NCBI GenBank assembly: GCA_036927565.1
Contig: JAYESD010000005.1
Location: 91,924,301-91,988,300 of the forward strand
Reading direction: 5' to 3'
Source: Tuctoria greenei
Taxonomy: Eukaryota; Streptophyta; Magnoliopsida; Poales; Poaceae
Length of the DNA stretch: 64,000 nt
Part shown: positions 8,376-19,656 of the stretch, one piece after another
Layout of the letters: each line of letters starts with the position of its first letter
Position numbering within the stretch: the stretch's first letter is position 1
Translations under genes and position numbers: made by a program
Notes under the pieces: model-generated
What the model was told of the DNA's origin: nothing
Databases searched by the model: none
The model's input: only the letters and a program-made list of their open reading frames with translations

Positions 8376-10808
8376 ATGGCGCCGATGTTCCCATCGATTC
8401 CCCCACTGTCTCACCCCGAAACCTTGCCTAACACCTTTGTCGTGTCCTCAGGAGACCGCCGGTCATCTTCGTTGGGGGACATCGTCTCTGCGTCGCCGAC
8501 TCCATTGGGCGCCGAGGAGCACCGCCGCCGTTCACCGTCGCTGACCCACCTCCGTCCAATTTCCGGCCGTGCGACGACCCTCAGTGAGTTCCCCTACTCC
8601 TCCTCTACCTTTTGCGCTAGCTAGTTGTGTCCCGTTGCCATTGTAGCGCGTTTTTGGTCATCTCCGGCGAGCTCGCCGCCGCACGCGCGTCGCCGCCGCC
8701 GCGCGTCGCCCCTACGCCGTCGCTCCCTCCTATCGGGGTGACGTGGCTCCCTCTCGGCCGTTCATTTTGAATGGCGGCTGAGATTAGAACCCAACATACC
8801 GCTTCGGTATATAAAATCCAGGCCGTTCATTTTAAATCCAATGGCCCAAGTTCAATCCACTTTTCCCGCCATCAGTTTTGCGCCCAAGCCCCTGGAATCT
8901 TGCGGGCTACCCTTTGAGTTCTTCTAAAATTCAAGTCTAACCCCTGTAAATGTTAAACTAGCCCATGGACTTTCTAGAAATTAGGAAAATACTGGTAAAT
9001 TGAATAAAAAGTGTTTTTAAGCCCCTGGAGTATTATAAAATAGCAAATAAAATCTGAAAAATTGTAGAATAATCTCTGGACTTAATAAAAATTATTTTTA
9101 GCCACTGGAATAGTTCTATTTTTACAGAAAAACCCTTGTTAGTTTAAAAATTAAATAAAAGTCCTTAATTTTATAAAAAAACTATAAAAACAGATTTAAG
9201 TTTGTTTGATTTATTTTCATTTCTGTATTATTTTATTTAATTCATTTAAATTGCTGAAATAGTCATAAAAATACTTTTAAGTATATTTAATTCATAAAAA
9301 TTGTTTTGCACATAAAAATAATTAATAAAAATAATGTAAAAATTGTGAAATTTACATTATTGATTATAAATCTATTTTAAGCTTATTTTGAAGGATAAAA
9401 ATTTCTAGAAAATAATTTTAGGTTTATAATAAATATAAAAATGGTATAAAAATAGTTAAAAATATGTATTGTCCAATATATTTCATTTAACTCTAATTTC
9501 TCATCAATTGGTTTATACCCATAATTGAAGTCAACCTAAAAATCACTTTTGAGTAGGAAATTTATGTATAATTGAAATGGTTGCAATATATTATGTTCTT
9601 ATTGTCTGTTATTTTTCGTGCATCATCATAATTTAGAGTCGGGGCCAGAACCCACCTTTAACCTTCAGGAGCAATAGTTTCCCGATGACCCCGAGGCATA
9701 ATTTGGAGGCAAGTTCCTTGACCATCTTGCACCCTTTTTGTTAAGTTTTAGTTAGTTGCATAATAATTAAAATAGGAATCCTATGTTATGTTTTCCTAGA
9801 TTTTCCACAATATTCCTTGTCAACATGGTTTGGGTGTTTTACTATTAAAAATTAGTTTACGCTTAGCCATGCTTAATTTGAAATATGATCTATTTATCTA
9901 CAAGATTTCATTTGATGTATTACGATACATGAATTGATTGGCTATAATGGAATTTAGTAGATAGGAATCTGATAGAGGGTTTTGTATGGATTGGTGCATG
10001 CATGCACAAGACCTTGGTTTGGGGTTTGACACCTATCGGATTCTAAGGACCGGTTTATGGAAGAAGTTGCTAAGCCATTTAGTATCACCACAGAATTGTA
10101 TATGGGACAACTTGGTTTAGTAATTTGGTCTCTCCCGATGTAGCATAGGTAATTGAACGGGCGGGAATGGGTTTTGCCTTGGGATCCACATGGCTTAAGA
10201 GGGGGCTTCTCCTGGCGGAGGGAAAATAGACTCCAGGTGCCGGAGCGGTGAAACCTTAGAGTACCCATTGCAAGTCGGGAGAACCATCGGAAACACCTCG
10301 TAGTGATCTCCTGTCCGCATACCTACGGAAGTGTGTATTGTGGTTAGCTACCACGGGCATCAGGGAGGTTTACCTTAGTCCACCTGGCGACAGGAGACGA
10401 AATCACGAACTGTGGGTAAAGGATACACACTCTGCAGAGTTTTGTCGAACTGTCTAGACAGTCGTGCTCACAAACACGAGCGGCTTGGAAACCAAATTCA
10501 TAATTAGCACATGGTTGCTAAATGGATGGTTTGGGTTTGGTCTCACCTGGATTAATTTTGGGTTATTGGTTGGAATTTCACCTAGATGTAGGTGCTTAAT
10601 ATCAAATAAGAGTAGGATGTAACTGCTATAGTGCTTTATCTATAAATTGCCTTCCTTGCTGTGAACCACACATGTCATAACTTCCCAACTTGCGAGTACT
10701 GTTGGTACTCAAACTTGTTAGTTCCATATTCCCCCCCCCCCCCCAGTCTACGAAGACGCAGAGGTGGAGAACCAGGACTTCTACAGAGACCTCGAAGAGA
10801 TGTTCTAG
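8376..10808 (+). pseudogene. LTR-borne three-exon gene (function unknown), TekF copy 1
   Basis: Predicted exons are 8376-8583, 9637-9708 and 10747-10808. Exon 1 (start ATG 8376, Ser/Pro/Arg-rich) ends in phase 1 before GTGAGT. Exon 2 follows TTTAG, starts with two codon bases and ends in phase 1 before GCAAGT, a known minor GC donor. Exon 3 follows a C-tract and CAG, and its frame (VYEDAEVENQDF...) closes on TTC-TAG. All junctions keep one frame. Exon 2 carries TAG and TAA codons here, so this copy would not make the full product. The C-terminus is acidic. No signal peptide, membrane segment or known domain is seen. Homologous structures occur in TekE and TekD. Splicing is inferred, not shown. 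Confidence 0.5.
10694..10710 (+). other. Conserved GAGTAC hairpin in TekF LTR 1
   Basis: GAGTAC-TGTTG-GTACTC inverted repeat, 36 bp before the exon 3 acceptor AG. Counterparts: 13786-13802 (TekF copy 2), 56792-56810 (TekE), 26796-26814 (TekD) and 34368-34386 (TekD). Confidence 0.7.
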
Positions 10809-11034
10809 GCTGGCGCTCCCCCGTGCAACGCCTATGTTGGAGCCCTTTGTTATGTTTTTCCGCTGCTTGTGTACTTTTATTTTAGACCTGGAGGGTCATT
10901 TATGTAATAAGGTCATGTACTCGAACATGGTATTACATTTGGTATTTCACTTTCGTCTACACATGTATGAGTTGAACTAATCTTGGCATACATGTGGAAA
11001 GCATCTGGTTATCTTCTTATTACCAAGTGTGACA

Positions 11035-14000
11035 AAGTGTGAAAAAGGAAAAGAAAAACAAAAACCTGTCCCTAGGCCAAATTCCCCAATCTGGCCCATT
11101 TCCCTCCTCTCTCCCGCGCCGGCCCACGCCTCCCCTCCCTCTCTCTCTCTCTCTCTCTATCACCTGGGCCCCGCGCGCCAGCTCACTCCCCTCGCCGCTC
11201 TCTCTCTCCCCCTCGCTGTCAGCTGGCCCCGCCTGTCAGACCCATCGCCCACCTCCTGCACCCGCGCAGTAACGGCCGCGCGCCATCACCGCGCCACCCA
11301 TTCCCCCCCCCTTTTCAATGTCGCCCGTTACCCCAAATCAATCACCCCCGTCGTGCCCATCATGGTCTCCGCCCGTTACTCAGCCAAAGCCCTATAAAAA
11401 CCCGGCCGATCCCCCTCAATTTCTTCACCCCGACGATCAAAACCCTAGCCGCCGGCAAGCTTGGTAATGGTGCCGATGTTCCCATCGATTCCCCCACCGC
11501 CTCACCCCGAAACCTTGCCTAACACCTTTGTCGTGTCCTCACGAGACCGCCGGTCATCTTCGTTGGGGGACATCGTCTCTGCGTCGCCGACTTCATCGGG
11601 CGCCGAGGAGCGCTGCCACCGTTCACTGTCGCTGACCCACCTCCGTCCAATTTCCGGCTGTGCGACGACCCTCAGTGAGTTCACCTACTCCTCCTCTACC
11701 TTTTGCGCTAGCTAGTTGTGTCCCGTTGCCATTATAGCGCGTTTTAAGTCATCTCCGACGAGCTCGCTGCCGCGCGCGCGTCGCCACCGTCGTGCGCCGC
11801 CCCTGCGCCGTTGCTCCCGCCTGTCGGGGTGACGTGGCTCCCTCTCGGCCGTTCATTTTGAACGGGCGGCTGAGATTAGAACCCAACATACCGCTTCGAT
11901 ATATAAAATCCAAGCCGTTCATTTTAAATCCAACGGCCAAAGTTCAATCCACTTTTCCCGCCATCAGTTTTGCGCCCAAGCCCCTAGAATCTTGCGGGCT
12001 ACCCCCTGAGTTCTTCTAAAATTCAAGTCTAACCCCTGAAAATGTTAAACTAGCCCCTAGACTTTCTAGAAATTAGGAAAATACTGGTAAATTGAATAAA
12101 AAGTGTTTTTAAGGCCCTGGAGTATTATAAAATACCAAATAAAATCTGAAAAATTGTAGAATAATCCCTGGACTTAATTAAAATTATTTTTAGCCACTGG
12201 AATAGTTCTGTTTTTACAGAAAAACCCCTATTAGTTCTAAAAATTAAAGAAAAGTCCTTAATTTGTATAAAATAACTATAAAAACAGATTTAAGTATGTT
12301 TGATTTATTTTCATTTCTGTATTATTTTATTTAATTCATTTAAATTGCTGAAATAGTCATAAAAATACTTTTAAGTATATTCAATTCATAAAAATTATTT
12401 TGCACATAAAAATAATTAATAAAAATAATGTAAAATTTGTAAAATTTACATTATTGATTATAAATCTATTTTAAGCTTATTTTGAAGGATAAAAATTTCT
12501 ATAAAATAATTTTAGATTTATAATAAATATAAAAATGGTATAAAAATAGTTAAAAATTTGTATTGTCCAATATATTTCATTTAACTCTAATTTCTCATCA
12601 ATTGGTTTATGCCCATAATTGAAGTCAACCTAAAAATCACTTTTGAGTAGGAAATTTATGTATAATTGAAATGGTTACAATATATTGTGTTCTTATTGTA
12701 TTTTATTTTTCGTGCATCATCGTAATTTAGAGTCGGGGCCAGAACCCACCTTTAACCTTCAAGAGCAATAATTTCCCGACGACCCTGAGGCACAATTTGG
12801 AGGCAAGTTCCTTGAGCATCTTGCACCCTTTTTGTTAAGTTTTAGTTAGTTGCATGCTAATTAAAATAGGAATCCTATGTTATGTTTTCCTAGATTTTCC
12901 ACAATATTCCTTGTCAACATGGTTTGGGTGTTTTACTATTAAAAATTAGTTTACGCTTAGCCATGCTTAATTTGAAATATGATCTATTTATCTACAAGAT
13001 TTCATTTGATGTATTACGATACATGAATTGATTGGCTATAATGGAATTTAGTAGATAGGAATCTGATAGGGGGTTTTGAATGGATTGGTGTATGCGTGCA
13101 CAAGACCTTGGTTTGGGGTTTGACACCTATTGGATTCTAAGGACCGGTTTATGGAAGAAGTTGCTAAGCCATTTAGTATCACCACATAATTGTATATGGG
13201 ACAACTTGGTTTAGTAATTTGGTCTCTCCGGTGTAGCATAGGTAATTGAACGGGCGGGGAATGGGTTTTGCCTTGGGATCCGCATGGCTCAAGAGGGGGC
13301 TTCTCCTGGCGGAGGGAAAATAGACTCCAGGTGCCGGAGCGGTGAAACCTTAGAGTACCCATTGCAAGTCGAGAGAACCATCGGAAACACCTCATAGTGA
13401 TCTCCTGGCCACACACCTACGGAAGTGTGTATTGTGATTAGCTACCACGAGCATCAGGGAGGTTTACCTTAGTCCACCTGGCGATAGGGGACGAAATCAC
13501 GAACTGTGGGTAGGATACACACTCTGCAGAGTTTTGTCGAACTGTCTAGACAGCCGTGCTCACGGACACGAGCGGCTTGGAAACCAAATTCATAATGAGC
13601 ACATGGTTACTAAATGGATGGTTTGGGTTTGGTCTCACCTGGATTAATTTTGGGTTATTGGTTGGAATTTCACCTAGATGTAGGTGCTTAATATCAAATA
13701 AGAGTAGGATGTAACTGCTATAGTGCTTTACCTATAAATTGCCTTCCTTGCTGTGAACCACACATGTCATAACTTCCCAACTTGCGAGTACTGTTGGTAC
13801 TCAAACTTGTTAGTTGCATATTCTCCCCCCCCCCCCAGTCTACGAAGACACAGAGGTGGAGAACCAGGACTTCTACGGAGACCCCGAAGAGATGTTCTAG
13901 GCTGGCGCTCCCCTGTGCAACGCCTGTGTTGGAGCCCTTTGTTATGTTTTTCCACTGCTTGTGTACTTTTATTTTAGACCTGGAGGGTCATTTATGTAAT

Positions 14001-14126
14001 AAGGTAATGTACTCGAACATGGTATTACATTTGGTATTTCACTTTCGTCTACATATGTATGAGTTGAACTGATCCTGGCATACATATGGAAAGCATCTGG
14101 TTGTCTTCTTATTACCAGGTGTGAAA
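11035..14126 (+). repeat. Second TekF LTR copy, 5'-truncated
   Basis: Matches 7948-11034 almost base for base from the A-rich stretch to the end. It lacks the first ~200 bp of the LTR. It ends ...CCAGGTGTGAAA, where the final CA has become AA. Contains its own TATA box (11393-11399). Confidence 0.88.
11467..13900 (+). pseudogene. LTR-borne three-exon gene, TekF copy 2
   Basis: Predicted exons are 11467-11674, 12731-12802 and 13839-13900, with the same lengths and phases as copy 1. Exon 2 has one TAA stop where copy 1 has TAG, but reads CAA where copy 1 has TAA. Exon 3 differs from copy 1 by three amino-acid changes and keeps the TTC-TAG end. Agreement with copy 1 alone is weak evidence because the LTRs are duplicates; the support comes from TekE and TekD. 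Confidence 0.45.
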
Positions 14127-15960
14127 TCGACCGCAAGAAAAATCATAAGATCCGAGTGATCAATATGGACCTCAACAAGAGAGCAATGATCAAAGGGGAG
14201 CTTCAGCACACGATCAACGTCTGCAGAATCAAGAAGGTCAATTTAATCATGTAAGCAATGATCTAGGGGCAGACATTAACAATGATGATAATGAAGAACA
14301 AGTAACCTCACAAGTGCCTCACCCAAGAGTACATCAGAGTATACAAAGAGATCATCCTGTCAATAACATTATTAGAGATATTACAAAGGGAGTAACCACT
14401 AGATCTCGTATTGCTAATTTCTGTGATCATTACTCCTTTGTCCAGTTTTTGGAACCATACAGGCTTGATGAAACAATAAAAGATCCAGATTGGGTGATTG
14501 CAATGCAAGAGGAGCAGAACAACTTCAAGAGAAATGAAGTATTGGAGCTGGTGGAAAGACCAAAGGCAAAGATTGTAGGCATCAAACAGGTCTTTCAGAA
14601 CAAGCAAGATGAAAATGGAGTTGTAAAAAGAAATAAGGCACGACTTGTGGCAAAAGGTTACTCACAAGTCGAAGGTTTGGATTTTGGCGAAACTTTTGCT
14701 CCTGTATCTAGACTTGAGTCCATTCGTATTATATTAGCCTATGCTACTCACCACAATTTTATGTTGTATCAAATGGACGTCAAAAGCGCATTCCTCAACG
14801 GTCCTATCTAGGAGGAAGTATATGTGGAGCAGCCACCAGGATTTGAACACTAAGAGTACCCCAACCATGTGTACAAACTGTGTAAGGCTCTCTATGGCCT
14901 CAAACAAGCTCCCCGACCTTGGTATGAGTGCCTTAGGAATTTTCTCACTCAAAATGGTTTTAAAATAGGAAAAGCTGACTATACTTTATTTACAAAACAT
15001 TTTGATGGTCATCTATTCGTATGTCAAATTTATGTTGATGACATCATTTTTTGTTCTACTAATGAATCATTTTGTGAAGAATTTAGTAAAATTATGATAG
15101 ACAGATTTGAGATGTCTATGATGGGCGAATTGAAGTTCTTTTTGGGATTCCAAGTGAAACAATTGAAGAAGGCACCTTCATCTGCCAAACTAAGTACACG
15201 CAAGTCATCCTCAAAAAGTTCAATATGGACAAAGCCAAGCCCATCAAGACTCCCATGGCAACTAATGGACATATCGATCTCAACAAAGACGGTACAGATG
15301 TGGATCAAAAGGTATATCGGTCTATGATTGGTTTACTACTCTATTTATGTGCATATAGGCCAGATATCATGCTTAGTGTTTGTATGTCTGCAAGGTTTCA
15401 AGCCACACCTAAAGAGTGTCATTTAATAGCTATAAAAAGGATTTTAAGATACCTTGTGGACACACCCAACTTGGGCCTTTGGTATCCCAAAGGATCCAAG
15501 TTTAACCTTATAGGATATTCCGATGCTGACTATGCAGACTGCAAAGTCGACAGAAAAAGCACATCAGGAACTCGCCAATTTCTTAGCAGATTCTTAGTTT
15601 CATGGTCATCAAAAAGCAAAACTCCATTGCTCTTTCCACAACCGAAACAGAGTATGTTGCAGCCGGTAGTTGTTGCGCACAACTACTTTGGATGCAACAA
15701 ACTCTAAGGGATTATGGTTACAATCTGAACCATATTCTACTGCTATGAGATAATGAAAGTGCCATATAAATTGCACAAAATCCATTAGAGCACTCGAAAA
15801 CTAAGCACATAAACATTCGTTATCATTTTCTAAGAGATCATTCACTAAAAGGTGAGATAGAAATTTCACACGTTAGAACTGAAAACAACTAGCAAACATA
15901 TTCACAAAGCCACTTGATGAAAAGAGATTTTATGAGCTCAAGAATAAATTAAATATACTT
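14127..15960 (+). pseudogene. pol: RT-RNase H part of SIRE pol, frameshifted, SireG1
   Basis: Continues SireG1 pol after TekF. 14314-14811 has the RT start (DPDWVIAMQEEQNNF, ARLVAKGYSQVEGLDFGETFAPV, LYQMDVKSAFLNG) and ends at TAG 14808-14810. 14869-15180 carries palm motifs, including Y-V-D-D at 15031-15042 and MGELKFFLGFQVKQL. A frameshift near 15170 leads to 15225-15707 (SMIGLLLYLC, SDADYADCKVDRKSTSG, the RNase H region). Degenerate frames run to 15960 with SKTKHINIRYHFLRDH-like codons. The catalytic YVDD is kept, but the gene cannot be read through. Confidence 0.85.
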
Positions 15961-16310
15961 GACTCTCGATATGTCACTTGAAACATTGTATACCTGATTA
16001 ATTCTTCAAAGTTTAATCATTTTTTGCAAAAATTTATCCCTTATCTCGATTTGCTCTGGAAAATTATTTAAATTAGTGAATCTTTGTGAATTATGGCCAT
16101 TGTATGATTGTTGATTGCTTACTAGTCATATTCATCAAGATTATTTGTGAAATAATGTCATTTAAATCACTATTATATCAAACTTCCAAAAATCACTTTG
16201 TTTCTAATCCAATTCTATCCAGTAGACCCCGACTACTCCATGGTTTGTATTGGACTAGTCCGTTGCTGTAGACTAGTCCGGCTGTGGTCCGGCATACCGC
16301 CTTGGTCTGG
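15961..16310 (+). other. SireG1 spacer after pol, first half
   Basis: AT-rich DNA with no coding frame. Two copies of the palindrome GGACTAGTCCG lie at 16252-16262 and 16271-16280, next to related words (GGTCCGG, GGTCTGG). AthH is inserted at 16311; the spacer resumes at 24147. Confidence 0.6.
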
Positions 16311-17895
16311 TGTTGACGACTGTTATATAGAAATTTCACCTATCAATACAACTCAATTATGTGAAGGAATTGTCATTTCTTACACACATCACCTTTCTAT
16401 TTAACCTATTTTTACTTGTCCTTGGAGAATGTAGTGCATGCAGGGATGCTATACCGAATTGAAGTGAAATAAGGGGATGGATTCTACAAAATATCATTCC
16501 AGCCAATCAAGCGACCACATGGCACCACATGGATCGAATGACACACAAGCAGAAGTATCCGAAGCCATCCAATGGTGTAGACCCATATCATGGAATGGTA
16601 CCCACCTGTCAGTCATCTAGAGGAAGAATGTACTGTTTGGAGCCAGGACCAGGTCAGCCAACTTGTTCCTGGTGCCAAACGCGGTCAAACACCACGTGTT
16701 GGCTCCTCCCGGCTTGAAGAGGTCAGGGATGACTGATTCACGTGCTTTTGGTGGCGAAAACCGACACCTCTCCAAGCTATAAATAGGACTCCTCACCCCT
16801 CACTTCAACATACACCACTTGAGTATTCATCAATTGTATCCACTACTCTCTATAGGTTTATTGGAGTATAGGCTGTAGAGAGAAGAACCTCTAGTCCATA
16901 GTCCAAGTAGGAGAGAAGTAGAAGGAGTCTCTTCCCAATTTCCAATTGGGAAAGGTATGCCTCCCATATTCTAATTTGTATTTATGATTTTGTTCTTAAT
17001 AAAGATGTTGATGTTATCTTTAGTCTTCCATTGTTCATATACTTGGATGAAGCGTTTCTTGTTTGATTGTGGATTCCATGTACGTGGTAGGAGTAGTATT
17101 TATGATCGTGCTATACCATGCTCATTACATCATCATAAACACTATAAACCTCCACTATAGTCTAATTAGTTATGATATGATTATGTTAACATGATGTGCT
17201 ATGAATTAACATTGGTTCACGATGATTCAGTTCATTGCCTTAGGATGGCTTGTGCCTAGGCTCTTAAGGTAATTACTTAATATGCTATCATGGTGCTAGG
17301 ATAGAGAGTAGTGTTGAATGTCTCATAGACCCACAGATTGTAGAGGTAGGCAGTAGGTGGTGACAGCCCTATCTGTCCTTTGTACTCCTCCACGTTCGGC
17401 TATGCTACAGGGTCTTGGCGGGAGCCGCCAAGTGTTGCTAGGGATAAACTCGTGCCCGATGTGCTAATCCACTTAGCATGAGAATTCATAATTAACATGA
17501 TCATTAGTAACTAACTTAAGCTATATATATGTACATTAGAAGCATAGTAGAAGTATCTACCTAGCTCTTAGCCTAGTCCCTCTATTACCTCTTTTATCCC
17601 CGTATGATAGAATGCTCTTGTGTGTCTCACACTACCTCCACATATCTATTAACCCATCCTTGCTAGAATCCTACCTAGACCAACCTAGCCTCTTCATTTG
17701 ATGATTGCTTTACTTCCACCTAGCCTTCCTTTGGGAAAATATAAATGACACCCTTTTAGAATACTCTTAAAAGGGGAAATGCTACATCGATAGTTTATGT
17801 GCGCTTGCGGATTTACATGTATAAAACCTACCAACAAGCATTTCTAGCACCCCTGCTAGGGATGAATTGTTAATAGTGCATAGGAAATATAAACA
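16311..17895 (+). repeat. 5' LTR of AthH (1585 bp)
   Basis: Begins TGTTGACGACTG. A TATA box TATAAAT is at 16779-16785 within CTCCAAGCTATAAATAGG. Near the 3' end (17833-17863) is a decayed copy of the primer-site region (ACAAGCATTTCTAG...). Confidence 0.88.
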
Positions 17896-17900
17896 AGCAT

Positions 17901-17921
17901 TTCTGGTGCCATTGCCAGGGA
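17901..17921 (+). other. Primer-binding region of AthH
   Basis: TTCTGGTGCCATTGCCAGGG-like sequence five bases after the LTR. It resembles the TGGCGCCGTTGCCGGGGA site common in grass Athila/Tat-type elements, with transitions expected from decay. Confidence 0.65.
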
Positions 17922-18028
17922 AGGCAACCGAAGTATTGCATGACTGAGTGAATAGGATAGGACCCTGGTAGGTTTTAGTAGGATGACCCTTCTTTGTTTT
18001 CACATTTTATTTGAAAAAAGAGTAGTGT

Positions 18029-18700
18029 ATGTCTGGTTTCCGCTTGCCGAAAAACTTTATTGAAGATCTTGAATCCCTTCTGAGAGATCGACCTTGTGTC
18101 GTTACTCCTCAGAAGGTTCGAGCGGCAAAGCAAGCCAGCACAACCGCACCAACAACCGAAACACTAATGGCCCAGAATACCCTTCGTGAGTTTTCAGCTC
18201 CCTCTGCTAACAATGTGCCTGTTGGTCCCAGTGTTAACACGGGAGACGTAAACTTTGAAATAAAGACTGGCCTTATTACTATGGTGATAGCCAACCCATG
18301 CTCAATCTCATGCTCAATTGGAGCACACCACTTTGACAAGGCCCTTTGTGACCTTGGAGCAAGCGTGAGTGTGATGACCAAGGTGGTTTTTGACCAGCTA
18401 AACTTCACGGAACTTACTCCAACACCAATGCAGCTCGAACTAACTGATTCATCAGTCCATTATCCGGCGGGTATCGCTGAAGATGTCCCGGTGAAAATCC
18501 GGAACTGCTTCATACCCGTTGATTTCATGGTGCTCAACATGGAGGTCGAGAAGGATACGCCGCTCATTCTTGGGTGCGTTCTTAAGCACCGCGAAGGCTC
18601 GCATAGATGTGGGAGCTGGAGAAATCCACTTCCATATCAATGGCAAGGAGATGTTCAACTTTCGCTCAAAGTTGGAGCAATGCTGAATGATCCGCATTAA
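18029..18700 (+). pseudogene. Retroviral-type aspartic protease fragment, AthH
   Basis: Open frame of 223 codons from ATG 18029. It holds a gypsy (Athila/Tat type) protease fold: ALCDLGASVSVM places the catalytic triad as D-L-G at 18350-18358. Downstream are MQLELTDSSVHYPAGIAEDVPVKI and DTPLILG (a second half-site, ~18560). D-L-G in place of D-S/T-G is usual in this lineage and is not itself a lesion. After ILG the frame departs from the expected pattern (a -1/+1 shift near 18580), and coding fades by ~18800. A Gag linker precedes it; RT does not follow. Confidence 0.75.
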
Positions 18701-19399
18701 GGTGAATGTTAAACACATTCAAGAGGTCAAAATCACACCTCCAAAGGTGGACCCGCTCATTGCATTCATGAGGAATTTGATTTATGCGGAAAATTTGTCT
18801 TATCATCCACACTGACACCTGAAGAAGACAGAGAAGTCCTGCCCTCCCCAAAGGCCCAAGTCCACCAAGCCACCAAAGAAGGTATGGAGGAAGAAGCAAG
18901 ACAAGACGTCTGAGCCCATCCCTCTGGGCCCGGATGTCAAAAATGAAGTAGGAGAAATGTCCATCTCATCGGACGGTCGTGAGACCTAGCCAATAGGTTA
19001 AATTGGTAGTTATCCCTTTCTTTGTTTTTCTTTTCTCTTCATTTGGTTTTCCCCATTTAGTTTCATTTTCCTCACTGCATATTTGATTTTCCTAGAAAGT
19101 TGAGAATCTTATATTCTCAACTATCATTTTTATTTCTTTATTTTTCACAAAAGGAAAATTGTTGGGTTTTAAAAAGGAATTTTTATTTGGAAAAAAATTC
19201 TGAGCTGCAAAAGTGAAATTTCACCAACGTGCTAATTTCATAGCCATTGGGGAGCCACGTGCCAAAAGAGGGAACAAGGTGGCCCACTTGTCAGGTGGGC
19301 CGACCCCCCAGTTCGGCCGACTAGGGGAAAGAGCCATTTTGGCTCTCTCTCCTCCAACGACTACATTTGGTTCCCTAGTGATCGTTGGGGATTGCACAC
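18701..19399 (+). other. AthH interior without a gene
   Basis: 18701-18980 is decayed coding from the protease frame (Lys/Pro-rich). 18980-19200 is T-rich. 19200-19399 is GC-richer and leads into a TATA box, so it looks like a promoter region for the next ORF. Confidence 0.5.
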
Positions 19400-19406
19400 T
19401 ATAAAA
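19400..19406 (+). promoter_or_regulatory. Internal TATA box before the AthH second ORF
   Basis: TATAAAA in CACACTATAAAAGG, about 250 bp upstream of ATG 19657. A leader rich in TCAC/CTC follows. Confidence 0.5.
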
Positions 19407-19656
19407 GGTGGTCGTGAGGAGCTTTTCTACTCACACTTGACCTCATTTCTTACATCCCCAAAGTCACTGTTGCTCACATTGTTTTTTGTTGTTCATTGAA
19501 GTGCTCTTGATCAACTCCCAACCAAAAAAGATTTGCTTTTGTTTGCATTTGCAATTTGCTCTCAAGTTCTTCAAGGGAAAATTCGCCAGGATTTTGTTTT
19601 CACTAACATCACCTCTTTCGAGTTTTTGCCTTGTTGTGTCCTCATTTGTTGTGGCC

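Larger units (their letters stand above)
7747..11034 (+). repeat. Complete Tekay-like LTR, first copy (3.29 kb)
   Basis: Starts TGTAACACCC and ends ...CCAAGTGTGACA. Contents in order: A-rich stretch (7915-7975), CT-rich GC-rich promoter region, TATA box 8302, LTR-gene exon 1, intron with repeated CCCCTGG words (8888-9160), an AT-rich part, exon 2 (9637-9708), a conserved block (~10140-10480), a hairpin (10694-10710), a C-tract and exon 3. Confidence 0.9.
7747..14126 (+). mobile_element. TekF: tandem LTR-LTR unit with TSD TCGAC and no internal region
   Basis: Bounded by TCGAC at 7742-7746 and 14127-14131. It consists of one complete LTR (7747-11034) followed at once by a second LTR copy lacking its first ~200 bp (11035-14126). 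There is no primer site, gag or pol. The junction carries a short repeat, AAGTGTGA-CA-AAGTGTGA. Layout and internal signals match the TekE LTR, so it belongs with the long-LTR Tekay/Del-like gypsy elements. It splits the SireG1 pol gene. Confidence 0.88.

Noticed and set aside
9954..10268. Antisense ORF repeated at 13048-13416 as a conserved gene
   Set aside because: The two copies are LTR duplicates; the frame is not kept in TekE or TekD, where only DNA words are conserved.
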